Shown: positions 28,285 to 35,731 of the stretch, in pieces
Position numbering within the stretch: the first letter of the stretch is position 1
Layout: the number at the start of each line of letters is the position of its first letter
DNA from: Rhodococcus oryzae
GTDB taxonomy: Bacteria; Actinomycetota; Actinomycetes; Mycobacteriales; Mycobacteriaceae
Assembly: GCF_005049235.1 (NCBI RefSeq)
Contig: NZ_SUMD01000008.1
Coordinates: 1 to 64,000, forward strand
DNA: 64,000 nt
Direction of reading: 5' to 3'
Position numbers and translations under genes: made by a program
Notes under the pieces: generated by a model
Databases searched by the model: none
Told to the model about the DNA's origin: nothing
What the model saw: only the letters and a program-made list of their open reading frames with translations

Positions 28285-28387
28285 GGCGATCCCGCCAACA
28301 GTCGCGGACCGCCCGATGAAGTACGCGCGAACGTCTCGCCGGTCGACTGGACGCGGTGCGATTGACACCACCGGCGGGTGAATGCGA

Positions 28388-28500
28388 GAGTGCGCTGGTA
28401 ATAGCGATGGTTGACGGGAATCCGGTGAGAGTCCGGAGCGGTCGCGCCACTGTGATCGAGGCACACCCTCGACAGCCAGATACCGGGGCCATCGCATGGG
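28388..28500 (+). ncRNA. cobalamin riboswitch controlling cbtBA
   Basis: The hallmarks are in order: GGGAATCCGGTGAGAGTCCGG (in 28416-28436), GCGGTCGCGCCACTGTGA (28438-28455) and the B12-box-like AGCCAGATACC (28474-28484). GCGATGG (28404-28410) pairs with CCATCGC (28489-28495) to close the aptamer. High adenosylcobalamin should shut off cbtB-cbtA. A CTTTTT run at 28501-28506 directly follows the closing stem, so control may be by termination or by masking the AGGAGGA site at 28524-28530. Confidence 0.93.
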
Positions 28501-28533
28501 CTTTTTAAGGGACGCGGAATCCCAGGAGGAACC

Positions 28534-28728
28534 ATGGCACTCGTACACAATCCCAGCACGGCGACCGATTCTGTCGGCATCGCGATGATCATCGCGGGCG
28601 TGGTCCTGCTCGCGATGCTGACCCTCTACCTGGTCGGCTTCGACCAGGGTGCGGTCTCGCGCACCGGCATGTACATGCACGAACTGATGCATGACGGTCG
28701 GCACCTGCTGGGCCTGCCGTGCCACTGA
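28534..28728 (+). CDS. cbtB: CbtB cobalt transport subunit, copy 1
   Basis: A 64-residue protein with one membrane helix (residues 15-35) and a His-rich C terminus MYMHELMHDGRHLLGLPCH that fits metal binding. CbtB is a known partner of the CbtA cobalt transporter in B12-regulated operons. It starts 10 bases... more exactly at ATG 28534 behind a perfect AGGAGGA site and overlaps cbtA by 10 bases. A paralogue 75% identical by hand count lies at 33244. Confidence 0.93.
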   Translation: MALVHNPSTATDSVGIAMIIAGVVLLAMLTLYLVGFDQGAVSRTGMYMHELMHDGRHLLGLPCH

Positions 28729-29528
28729 CCGGAACCTTCAAGAACCTCCTCATCCGCGGCCTGCTGGCCGGCCTCGTCGCCGGACTGCTCGCCGGTGCCG
28801 TCGCGTTCGTGATCGGCGAACCGCACATCGACGCGGCCATCGCGATCGAGGAGGCCGCGGCGGCGCCCGTCGAGCCGCACGGGCACGGCGCGGCAGCGAC
28901 CGAGGCTGTGACCGACGAGCCCGCGGGGCACTCGCACGGCGACTCCGAGGAACCACTGGTCAGCAGGGACGGGCAGCGGTTCGGCCTGTTCCTCGCGACC
29001 AGCCTCGCCGGTCTCGCGCTCGGCGCCCTGTTCGCCGCGGTCGCGTACTACGCGCGGCGGGTCAGCGGCCTGTCCGGACCGATCCTCGCCCTGACCCTTG
29101 CCGGTCTCGGCTGGCTTGCGGTCGAGGCGGTGCCGTTCTTCAAGTATCCGGCGAACCCGCCCGCGGTCGGGGACCCGGAGACCATCAACAACCGGACGTG
29201 GCTGTGGCTCGCCGCGGTGGCGCTCGGCCTCGCCGCGGTGTCGATCGCCGCCTACGTGGCAAAGGTGGTGGCGGCCAACCAGTTCCTGACCGTCCGGATC
29301 GCCGCCCCGCTGCTCGCCTTCCTGGCGGTCGCCGGAATCGGCTACCTGGTGCTCCCGGACATCAACGAGGTCGGCCCCGACTTCCCCGCCAGCCTGCTGT
29401 GGGACTTCCGGGTGTCCTCGCTGACGATCCAGGCCACGTTGTGGCTGGCGCTCGGCCTCGGGTTCGCGTTCCTCACAGAGCGCGCCGCGAAGGCGAGCTC
29501 CCGGTCGGAGGCGCTGACCGCCCGCTGA
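28719..29528 (+). CDS. cbtA: CbtA cobalt transporter
   Basis: A 269-residue membrane protein with about six hydrophobic segments. A His/Glu-rich loop follows the first helix (EPHGHG at 51-56, GHSHGD near 68-73) and may collect cobalt outside the membrane. CbtA proteins are predicted cobalt importers from their B12-riboswitch context. It starts with GTG inside the end of cbtB, so the two are coupled, and ends before a strong terminator. Cobalt supplied here can feed cobalamin or the cobalt enzyme encoded at 33490-34885. Confidence 0.88.
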   Translation: MPLTGTFKNLLIRGLLAGLVAGLLAGAVAFVIGEPHIDAAIAIEEAAAAPVEPHGHGAAATEAVTDEPAGHSHGDSEEPLVSRDGQRFGLFLATSLAGLALGALFAAVAYYARRVSGLSGPILALTLAGLGWLAVEAVPFFKYPANPPAVGDPETINNRTWLWLAAVALGLAAVSIAAYVAKVVAANQFLTVRIAAPLLAFLAVAGIGYLVLPDINEVGPDFPASLLWDFRVSSLTIQATLWLALGLGFAFLTERAAKASSRSEALTAR

Positions 29529-29544
29529 CGGTCACCACGCGAGC

Positions 29545-29587
29545 GAAGCGGTGGAGCCCGGTGCATTGCACCGGGCTCCACCGCTTC
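29545..29587 (+). terminator. strong hairpin terminator of cbtBA
   Basis: Perfect 21-bp arms (29545-29565 and 29567-29587) start 16 bases after the cbtA stop and are followed by TTCCGTTGT. It should end the riboswitch operon. Confidence 0.8.
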
Positions 29588-29687
29588 TTCCGTTGTCCCA
29601 CACGGTCAACCGATACCGTGGGGTGAGCCCGGATTCACGCCACAGGGTGATGCCCGCTGCCGCTGCAGGGCGGCACGCTCGGAAACC

Positions 29688-30140
29688 ATGACCACCACCG
29701 AGATCCGCACCCGCCCGCCACACCAGGTCGAGCTCTCCTTCACCCTGCTCTCCGTCGCACTGCTCGCGGGCATCGTCGAGGCGATCCTCCAGGCCGCTCG
29801 CGCGCTGGAAGAGGGCGGCGCGAGTCCGTCCGCGATTGCCGTCCAGGGCGCGATCCGGCTGGCGATCTACGGCGCGGTGTACGCGCTCGCCGTCGCGATG
29901 CGGCGCGGCTCGAACCCCGCCCGGCTGACCCTGCTGGTCGGCCTCGGGACGGTGGGAATCGGGTCGCTGGTCATCGAGCCTGCGGCCTGGCTGTTGTCAG
30001 CGAACGGATTCGACGTCGCGGACCTCACGGTCGCATCGACCCTCATCGGCCTGGCACGCACCGTCCACCTGATAGCCGTGGTCGTCGGGCTCGGCCTGCT
30101 GCTGGGCGCGGGCGCCCGAAGGTACTTCGCGCGCCGCTAG
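29688..30140 (+). CDS. four-helix membrane protein of unknown function
   Basis: A 150-residue protein with four predicted membrane helices (residues about 16-36, 55-70, 80-103 and 122-143) and short loops. I do not recognise a family. It lies after the cbtBA terminator and overlaps by four bases the end of the converging DsbA-like gene, so it is probably transcribed alone. There are no obvious metal-binding motifs. Confidence 0.65.
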   Translation: MTTTEIRTRPPHQVELSFTLLSVALLAGIVEAILQAARALEEGGASPSAIAVQGAIRLAIYGAVYALAVAMRRGSNPARLTLLVGLGTVGIGSLVIEPAAWLLSANGFDVADLTVASTLIGLARTVHLIAVVVGLGLLLGAGARRYFARR

Positions 30141-30889
30141 ACGGCGCAGGAGTCATCGGCGCAGCTGCCTACGTCATCGCCGAGCACGGCGATCGCCCCG
30201 GACTGCGCGTAGGCCTGCTCGAGCAGTTGGATGAACACCTCGACGGGCTGCGCGCCGGAGATGCCGATCGCCCGGTTGGCGGCGAAGAACGGCACCCCGG
30301 TGACACCGAGCAGGCGCGCCTCCTCGATGTCCCCGCGCACCTGCTCCGCCGCGGCGTCGGTCTCGAGCGCTGCGCGGATCGCGGTCGCGTCGAGCCCGCT
30401 CTCGGCGGCGATCGCGACGAGTTCATCGCGGTCGTCCACCACCCGGCCGTCGGTGAAGTGGGCGCGGAACAGCGCCTCCATCACGTCCTCGCCCCGGTCC
30501 CCCGCGAGGTGGACCAGCCGGTGGGCGTCGAAGGTGTTCGCGGCGATCACGGTGTCGAAGTCCATCGTGAGGCCGTCGGCCGCGGCAGTGGACGCGACGT
30601 GGGCGAACATCTGCCTGATCTGATCGGCGGGCAGGCCCTTGTGCCTGGCCAGCGCCTCGAGCTCGCTGGCCCCGGCACCGACCGGCGTCTCGGGGGCGAG
30701 CTGGTAGGAACGCCACACCACTCGGACTCGGTCACGGTGTTCGAACTTTTCCAGCGCGGCCGCGAAGCGGCGCTTACCGATGTAGCACCAGGGGCAGGCG
30801 ATGTCCGACCAGACCTCCATCACCACGGCGGGCTCGGTGGCGGATTCGGGCCGGCTGTTCGTTTCGAGGCTCACAGATGGTTGAAACAT
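30137..30889 (-). CDS. DsbA-family (FrnE-like) thiol oxidoreductase
   Basis: A 250-residue thioredoxin-fold protein with active site CPWC (Cys32, Cys35) and the cis-Pro loop GVTGVPFF. It lacks a signal peptide, so it belongs to the cytoplasmic FrnE/2-hydroxychromene isomerase-like branch. A cysteine pair at the very C terminus (SCADDSCAV) is typical of FrnE. It may handle thiol redox or act as a disulphide isomerase. Start at ATG 30889, with later GTG codons possible. Confidence 0.83.
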   Translation of the reverse strand: MFQPSVSLETNSRPESATEPAVVMEVWSDIACPWCYIGKRRFAAALEKFEHRDRVRVVWRSYQLAPETPVGAGASELEALARHKGLPADQIRQMFAHVASTAAADGLTMDFDTVIAANTFDAHRLVHLAGDRGEDVMEALFRAHFTDGRVVDDRDELVAIAAESGLDATAIRAALETDAAAEQVRGDIEEARLLGVTGVPFFAANRAIGISGAQPVEVFIQLLEQAYAQSGAIAVLGDDVGSCADDSCAV

Positions 30890-30916
30890 CCACCATCGCG
30901 ATTCTGTTCCGGTCCC

Positions 30917-31354
30917 CTAGGTGACCAGCGCCGCATCGAGGGTGATCGGGACCCCGGTCAGGGCCTTACTCACCGGGCAGGTCTGCTTGGCGGCCTGCGC
31001 CGCCGCGGCGAATCCGTCGGCGTCGAGTCCGTCGACCTCGCCTCGGACGGTGAGCGCGATCCCGGTCAGCTTGAATCCGGGGTCGTCGGGACCAAGCGTC
31101 ACGTCCGCGGTGACCTCAAGGCTCTGCGGGGTGCCGCCCGCCTCGGCGATCAACGCGGAGAGCTGCATGGCGTAGCAGGACGTGTGCGCCGCGGCGATCA
31201 ACTCCTCCGGGCTCGTGGTCCCGTCGGCGTCGTCGGCGGCACGCTTGGGGAACGAGACCTCGAAGGTGCCCGCACCGGAACTGCTGAGTTCGACCTGACC
31301 GGACCCGTCCTGCAGGGTGCCGTTCCAGGCCGTGCGGGCGGTGCGTGTCGGCAT
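30917..31354 (-). CDS. OsmC-family peroxiredoxin-like protein
   Basis: A 145-residue OsmC/Ohr-type protein with the two redox cysteines in AAAHTSCYAMQLS (Cys60) and AKQTCPVSKAL (Cys126). Such enzymes reduce organic hydroperoxides, drawing electrons from lipoyl or mycothiol-type donors. An AAGGAA site precedes ATG 31354. It lies next to the DsbA-like gene on the same strand, 28 bases away, so the two may form a thiol-redox pair. Confidence 0.87.
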   Translation of the reverse strand: MPTRTARTAWNGTLQDGSGQVELSSSGAGTFEVSFPKRAADDADGTTSPEELIAAAHTSCYAMQLSALIAEAGGTPQSLEVTADVTLGPDDPGFKLTGIALTVRGEVDGLDADGFAAAAQAAKQTCPVSKALTGVPITLDAALVT

Positions 31355-31448
31355 GAGTGTTCCTTCCGTCGGGCGAGCGTGCGGTCAGGACCAGTGTTAC
31401 CCCCGTTCGCGCCCCGAACCACCCGAATCCGGCACCCGATCCCCGGCG

Positions 31449-33038
31449 CTACACGCCGCTCGACTGCTCCGCGGCGGTGTCCACCTCGTGGTAGTGCGCC
31501 AACAGGGTTCGTTCCTCCTCGCGCTTCGGGAACGCGAAGAAGACCAGGACGGCGCCGACCAGCACGATGAGGATCGCGGCGGCGTACGCCTTGGTGTCGC
31601 CGTCGAGGAAGGCCGAACGGGCCGCGGTCATGATCGGCTCCGCGTACTGCGGATACCGCTCCGCGATGTTCGCGGCGCCCGCGAAGGACTTCTCCAGCGT
31701 GGACTCCACCTCCGAGCTCACCTGGCTCGCCTCCGGGGTCGCGTTGATCGCCGCGGTGAACGAAGCCGTGTAGCCCGCCGTCAGCAGCGCGCCGAGCACG
31801 GACTGGACGATGGCGCCGCCGAGGTCGCGCTGCAGATCCGCCGTGCCCGAGGCCATCCCGGCCCGGGACACCGGCACCGAGCCGGTCAGCGACCGGGAGG
31901 CAGGCGTACCCGCGAGCCCCACCCCGATGCCGAGGAAGATGTAGCCGAGCGCGATCTTCCAGTACTGCGCGTCCTCCTTCCACAGCAGCAACGCCACCAC
32001 CAGGCCCGCCAGGATTGCCGTGTACCCGAGCAGCAGGGTGAACCGGGCACCGTGGGATTCGACCAGCTTCGCCGACTGCGGCGCGACCAGCACCATCACT
32101 GCGGCTGCGGGCAGCCCCGCCGATCCCGCGGCGAGCGTGGAGTACCCCAACACGTTCTGCATGAACTGCTGGCCGATGTACATCGTGCCCATCAGGGTTC
32201 CGAACACGACGATGCCCGCCACCGCGGCCACCCAGAAGATCCGTCGACTCGCGATCTGCAGGTCGAACAGGGGCGCGGGCGCGCGCAGCTGCCGGAACAC
32301 GAAGACCACGCCTGCCGCCAACGCGATGATCAGCAGCCCCACCGCGGTCGCGCCCATCCCGTCGACCGGCGCGAAGTTGATGCCGAGGACAAGCGCGGCA
32401 ACGAGGACGACGGACACCATGCCGCCGAGGTGATCGACGGGATCGGTCGACTCGTTGACGTGGCTTGGCACGAAGGTGATCGCCAGGGCGAGCGCGATCA
32501 ACGCCAGGGGCAGCGTGATGAAGAAGACCGATCCCCACTCGAACCACTGCAGCAACGCCCCCGATGCGAGCGGCCCCAACGCCGAGATGCCGCCACCGAT
32601 CGCCGACCACAGCGCGATCGCCTTGGTCCTCGCTGCGCCGGACCACAGCGCCGTGATCAGTGCCAGCGTGGTCGGAAAGGCCAGGCCCGCGCTGATGCCG
32701 CCGAACAGCCGGGCCAGGAACAGCACCTCGACGTTCGGCGCGAAGGCGGCGACCAGGCTGGCCGGTATCGACAACACCATGCCCAGCACCAGCATCGTCT
32801 TGCGGCCGTACCGGTCGCCGAGGGCGCCGAGGTACAGCACCGACGCCGCCAGACCGACCGAGTAGCCGACCGCGATCAGGTTCAGCTGGGTCTGGCTGGC
32901 GTCGAACGCCTTTCCGATGTCCGGGAGCGCGACGTTCGCGACCGCGAGGTTCAGGTTCGCCACGGCGGCGACGATGATGAGCGAGAGCAGGACGAGGCGG
33001 GCCCGCGAGGGCCGGTCTCCGGAGGTAGTGATCGCCAC
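31449..33038 (-). CDS. MFS multidrug exporter (DHA2, EmrB/QacA type)
   Basis: A 529-residue transporter with about 14 membrane helices. LNLAVANVALPDIGKAF near residue 30 and LYLGALGDRYGRKTML (motif A) are family marks. The helix 13-14 loop is long (residues about 410-480), as in QacA-like pumps, and the C terminus is acidic. The substrate is unknown. GTG start. It is divergent from the cbtB2-thiocyanate-hydrolase operon. Confidence 0.83.
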   Translation of the reverse strand: MAITTSGDRPSRARLVLLSLIIVAAVANLNLAVANVALPDIGKAFDASQTQLNLIAVGYSVGLAASVLYLGALGDRYGRKTMLVLGMVLSIPASLVAAFAPNVEVLFLARLFGGISAGLAFPTTLALITALWSGAARTKAIALWSAIGGGISALGPLASGALLQWFEWGSVFFITLPLALIALALAITFVPSHVNESTDPVDHLGGMVSVVLVAALVLGINFAPVDGMGATAVGLLIIALAAGVVFVFRQLRAPAPLFDLQIASRRIFWVAAVAGIVVFGTLMGTMYIGQQFMQNVLGYSTLAAGSAGLPAAAVMVLVAPQSAKLVESHGARFTLLLGYTAILAGLVVALLLWKEDAQYWKIALGYIFLGIGVGLAGTPASRSLTGSVPVSRAGMASGTADLQRDLGGAIVQSVLGALLTAGYTASFTAAINATPEASQVSSEVESTLEKSFAGAANIAERYPQYAEPIMTAARSAFLDGDTKAYAAAILIVLVGAVLVFFAFPKREEERTLLAHYHEVDTAAEQSSGV

Positions 33039-33148
33039 CCGCCAAGTTCACACCAAACCCGGGCCCGCCGCCGCATCGGCGCGCCCACGTGGCCCTTCGG
33101 GACTCCGCGGAAAAGCCGGGATCGGCGCGGAGCCGCGGTGTAGCCTCA

Positions 33149-33229
33149 GAATGCGGTGAACGTGATGGGGATCACTCCCCCGCGCCGCGGGCACACGCCG
33201 AGCTTCAGCTGGATCACGGGACGTCCCGT
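33149..33229 (+). promoter_or_regulatory. diverged cobalamin-riboswitch-like leader of the cbtB2 operon
   Basis: Blocks shared with the true riboswitch at 28418 occur in the same order: GAAT-n-CGGTGA (33149-33159), CGCGCC (33181), GGCACAC (33190), CAGC (33206), GAT (33212), CGGG (33217). Offsets agree within two bases except CGCGCC, which is shifted by seven. The CACTGT core and the exact B12 box are lost, and the new hairpins GTGAT-gggg-ATCAC (33162-33175) and the 14-bp palindrome ACGGGACGTCCCGT (33216-33229) appear. It may no longer bind cobalamin. Confidence 0.5.
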
Positions 33230-33243
33230 CACCAGGAGGAACC

Positions 33244-33438
33244 ATGGCCCTAGTCCATTCACCAAGCGGGACAGCGGAGTCGCTGCGCGCGATCACCCTC
33301 GTCGTCGGCGTGATCCTGCTCGCGCTGCTCACCCTCTACCTGGTCGGATTCGACCAGGGGGCGATCTCACGCACCGGCATGTACATGCACGAACTGATGC
33401 ACGACGGCCGTCACCTGCTCGGCTTGCCCTGCCACTAG
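33244..33438 (+). CDS. CbtB-like cobalt-binding membrane protein, copy 2
   Basis: A 64-residue paralogue of the CbtB at 28534. The membrane helix (residues 16-35) is variable, but the last 35 residues, including HELMHDGRHLLGLPCH, are almost unchanged. The bases before the start (CCAGGAGGAACCATGGC) are identical in both copies, pointing to duplication of leader plus gene. No cbtA follows; instead the cobalt hydratase subunit genes begin 51 bases downstream, so this copy probably supplies cobalt for that enzyme. Confidence 0.88.
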   Translation: MALVHSPSGTAESLRAITLVVGVILLALLTLYLVGFDQGAISRTGMYMHELMHDGRHLLGLPCH

Positions 33439-33489
33439 CCGAAGCAGCGAGCACGATCGGCCAGAGGCTCACGAACGACGGAGACCTCG

Positions 33490-33915
33490 ATGAGTTCACC
33501 GGACAGTTTCGACGCACTGCAGACTCGGGTCGCGGATATCGCACCGGTCTATCGCGATCCGCTCGACTCGCCCTACGAGATCTCCAATGAGATGTTCGCG
33601 GCGTTGCGGCACGTCCTCCACGATGTCGGCGGCCAACCCGACCTCCCGATCGACTACAAGGAGAAGGTCGAAGAACCCTGGGAGATGAGCACGTACGTCA
33701 CCTGCGAATGCCTGGGCTGGCGCGGCGTGTGGAACTCCGAGGAGCGGCGCCGGGCGGAGAACGACCTCGGCGCGACGCTCTACTTCGGACTCCCCTACTA
33801 CGCCCGTTGGGCCACCGTCGCCGCGAAGACCCTCATCAACAAGGGCCTGATCACCCCCGACGAACTGTCGGCCAAGCTGGACGAGGTGCGGGCACGTACG
33901 AAGGCGGCGTCATGA
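33490..33915 (+). CDS. thiocyanate hydrolase/nitrile hydratase beta subunit (N-terminal half type)
   Basis: A 141-residue protein matching the helical N-terminal half of nitrile hydratase beta: LPYYARWATVAAKTLINKGL with ITPDELSAKL aligns with the helix pair before the SH3-like domain. In thiocyanate hydrolase the beta chain is split in two genes, as here. A CECLGWRG motif (Cys72, Cys74) is shared with the protein at 34885. Its stop overlaps the next start (ATGA). It could be called a nitrile hydratase subunit instead; substrate is not settled by sequence. Confidence 0.78.
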   Translation: MSSPDSFDALQTRVADIAPVYRDPLDSPYEISNEMFAALRHVLHDVGGQPDLPIDYKEKVEEPWEMSTYVTCECLGWRGVWNSEERRRAENDLGATLYFGLPYYARWATVAAKTLINKGLITPDELSAKLDEVRARTKAAS

Positions 33916-34208
33916 CGAAGTTCCAGATCGGAGACCGCGTCACCGTAAGGGACGCGACATCGATGTTCCACACCAGGACCCAGGCGTACACCCGCGGCCG
34001 GACCGGGGTGGTGGTCGAGCACCGCCCGGAGTGGGTGATCCCCGAGGACGAGGCATGGGGACGCGAGGACGGCCGCAAGGAACCCTTCTACGTCGTGCGG
34101 TTCCGGCAGCGCGACCTGTGGCCGAAGTACACCGGATTTGACGCCGACACCCTCGAGACCGAGTGCTCGGAGCGGTGGCTGGAACCCGCCGAGGAGGAGC
34201 CGAAGTGA
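33912..34208 (+). CDS. thiocyanate hydrolase/nitrile hydratase alpha subunit (SH3-like, C-terminal half of NHase beta)
   Basis: A 98-residue SH3-like barrel that corresponds to the C-terminal half of nitrile hydratase beta. FQIGDRVTVRD, FHTRTQAYTRGRTGVVV, PFYVVRFRQRDLW and the final CSERWLEPAE follow the family in order. The HTR arginine contacts the oxidised cysteine claw in solved relatives. It is encoded between the other two subunits and overlaps both genes (ATGA before, GTGA after), so equal synthesis is expected. Confidence 0.82.
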   Translation: MTKFQIGDRVTVRDATSMFHTRTQAYTRGRTGVVVEHRPEWVIPEDEAWGREDGRKEPFYVVRFRQRDLWPKYTGFDADTLETECSERWLEPAEEEPK

Positions 34209-34885
34209 GCCAGACGCACGATCACCACGCACCGATCCAGGAGTCAGGAGAGATCAGCGAGTTCGAGATCCTGGAGACGGCCGTCCGGGAACTGGCGATC
34301 GAGAAGGGCCTGTTCTCTGCCGAGGACCACCGGCGCTTCTCGGAGTGGGCCGAGTCCGTCGGTCCCGCAGGCGGATCGCGGCTGGTGGCCAAGGCCTGGA
34401 CGGACCCCGAGTTCAAGGCACGACTGCTCGCCGACGGCACCGAGACCTGCAAGGAGGTCGGCATCGACTGGCGGGACCCGACCGGGTCAGGGACCCCGAG
34501 CGACTACACGTACTTCTACGTCCTGGAAAACACCCCGACGGTGCACAACGTGATCGTCTGCACCCTGTGTTCCTGCTACCCGCGGCCGGTGCTCGGCATG
34601 TCGCCGGACTGGTACCGCACGCCGAATTACCGGAGGCGCCTGGTCCGCTGGCCGCGAGAGGTGCTCGCGGAGTTCGGGTTACACATGCCGCCCGAGGTCG
34701 AGGTGCGGGTGCACGACTCGAACCAGAAGTCGCGGTTCATGGTGATGCCGATGCGTCCAGAGGGCACCGAGGGGTGGACCGAGGAACAGCTCGCCGCCAT
34801 CGTCACCCGCGACACCATGATCGGGGTCGCGCTGCCCCAGGTCGACTGGACCGCCTCCGAGCCCCCGTCCAAGGTCGGTGCGTGA
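34205..34885 (+). CDS. cobalt-type catalytic subunit of thiocyanate hydrolase/nitrile hydratase
   Basis: A 226-residue catalytic subunit (gamma in thiocyanate hydrolase, alpha in nitrile hydratase). The metal claw VCTLCSCYP (Cys119, 122, 124, Ser123) has Thr after the first Cys, which marks the cobalt class; iron enzymes have Ser. Two of the cysteines should be oxidised to sulphenate and sulphinate. WYRTPNYRRRLVRWPREVL follows, as in the family. The His-rich start (SQTHDHHAP) may help capture cobalt. The reaction is hydration of a nitrile or thiocyanate carbon. GTG start overlaps the preceding stop. Confidence 0.9.
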   Translation: MSQTHDHHAPIQESGEISEFEILETAVRELAIEKGLFSAEDHRRFSEWAESVGPAGGSRLVAKAWTDPEFKARLLADGTETCKEVGIDWRDPTGSGTPSDYTYFYVLENTPTVHNVIVCTLCSCYPRPVLGMSPDWYRTPNYRRRLVRWPREVLAEFGLHMPPEVEVRVHDSNQKSRFMVMPMRPEGTEGWTEEQLAAIVTRDTMIGVALPQVDWTASEPPSKVGA

Positions 34886-35211
34886 TGAGCGACGGATACC
34901 GAGTGCTGTTCGACACGCTCGAGCCCGGGTCCCGGCGCGAGTCGAGCCTGCCCGATCTGGACGGGAAGCCGGCGCCGTGGGAGTCGAGCATGCAGGCCAC
35001 CTGCGAATGCCTGTCCTGGCGGGGGGCGCTGGACAACCTGGAGCGACGCGAGGCCGAGGACGAGCTCGGCGAGACCATCTACCTCGATTTCCCGGTCCGG
35101 GCGCGCTCGGCGGTGGTGACCGCGCACGCCCTGCTGGACCTGGGCATCATCGACCAGGAGGAACTGCGGTCGAAGATGGAGGCGGTGCGGGAGCGGTTCG
35201 AGCGCGAGTGA
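34885..35211 (+). CDS. probable maturation protein of the cobalt hydratase (P15K/activator-like)
   Basis: A 108-residue protein related to the beta subunit at 33490: both have the CECLxWRG motif and an alike helical end (VVTAHALLDLGII with DQEELRSKM). In thiocyanate-hydrolase and cobalt nitrile-hydratase operons a small beta-like activator follows the catalytic subunit and inserts oxidised-claw cobalt by subunit exchange; this gene has that position. Overlap with the upstream stop is one base (TGATG). Function is inferred from position and similarity. Confidence 0.7.
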   Translation: MSDGYRVLFDTLEPGSRRESSLPDLDGKPAPWESSMQATCECLSWRGALDNLERREAEDELGETIYLDFPVRARSAVVTAHALLDLGIIDQEELRSKMEAVRERFERE

Positions 35212-35217
35212 TGCCAC

Positions 35218-35232
35218 CGGCGAGCATCGCCG
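35218..35232. terminator. hairpin after the cobalt-hydratase operon
   Basis: CGGCGA-gca-TCGCCG lies between the operon's last stop and the stop of the converging thioesterase gene. It is short and lacks a T-run. Confidence 0.35.
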
Positions 35233-35236
35233 CCGG

Positions 35237-35671
35237 TCAGCCGACCTGATAGGTCCCCATGCCCTTGGCCACCAGCGTGCCCCCGGCGGTGGTCACGATG
35301 TCCACGGAGCAACTGCTCAGCCGGCGGCCCTGCCGCACGCGCGTTCCGATGATGTCGACGTCCTCGGCGAACGCCGGCTCGAGGAACTGGATCGACATGG
35401 CGACGGTGACGCCCCGCAGCTTCTCGGGGACCCGCGGCCCGGCCCACGCCGCGGCCATGATCCCGATGTCGATACACCCGGCGAGCGCGCCGCCGTGGAC
35501 CATCTCGCCGACGGTGACCAGGTTTTCGCGGAACGGCATGCGCAGGCGTGCGTGATCGTCGCCGATGTCGATGAGCTCGATACCGAGGTGTTGCACGAAG
35601 GGCGAATGCGGCAGGAACAGCCTCATCGCCTCGGAGCCCGTGGTGGGTGCCTGAATTGTTGCTTCGGACAT
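35237..35671 (-). CDS. hotdog-fold thioesterase (PaaI-like)
   Basis: A 144-residue hotdog protein: GEMVHGGALAGCIDIGIMAA holds the HGG motif and the catalytic acidic residue. It should hydrolyse acyl- or aryl-CoA. ATG 35671 is taken as the start; GTG 35680 is possible. It is divergent from a TetR gene with a 60-base gap, and TetR regulators of acyl-CoA metabolism are often arranged like this. Confidence 0.8.
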   Translation of the reverse strand: MSEATIQAPTTGSEAMRLFLPHSPFVQHLGIELIDIGDDHARLRMPFRENLVTVGEMVHGGALAGCIDIGIMAAAWAGPRVPEKLRGVTVAMSIQFLEPAFAEDVDIIGTRVRQGRRLSSCSVDIVTTAGGTLVAKGMGTYQVG

Positions 35672-35694
35672 GACCCTCACCCCTCAATCAGAGT

Positions 35695-35724
35695 TTGACT
35701 ACGTTTTCGGAACTGTACTACGGT
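35695..35724 (+). promoter_or_regulatory. tetR promoter and possible operator
   Basis: TTGACT (35695-35700) and TACGGT (35719-35724) are 18 bases apart, and the ATG is seven bases past the -10 box. Two direct repeats, ACTACG followed by G or T and TTTC (35698 and 35717), overlap both promoter boxes and may be where TetR binds. Confidence 0.45.
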
Positions 35725-35731
35725 TTCTGCC

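Noticed and set aside
28501-28523. An intrinsic terminator as the sure expression platform of the riboswitch
   Set aside because: There is a short T-run after the closing stem, but I could not show an alternative anti-terminator pairing; masking of the ribosome site is equally possible.
31198-33051. A minus-strand frame of about 617 codons and a plus-strand one over the same exporter gene
   Set aside because: The DHA2 exporter in the third frame explains the region with clear family motifs; the others are shadows.
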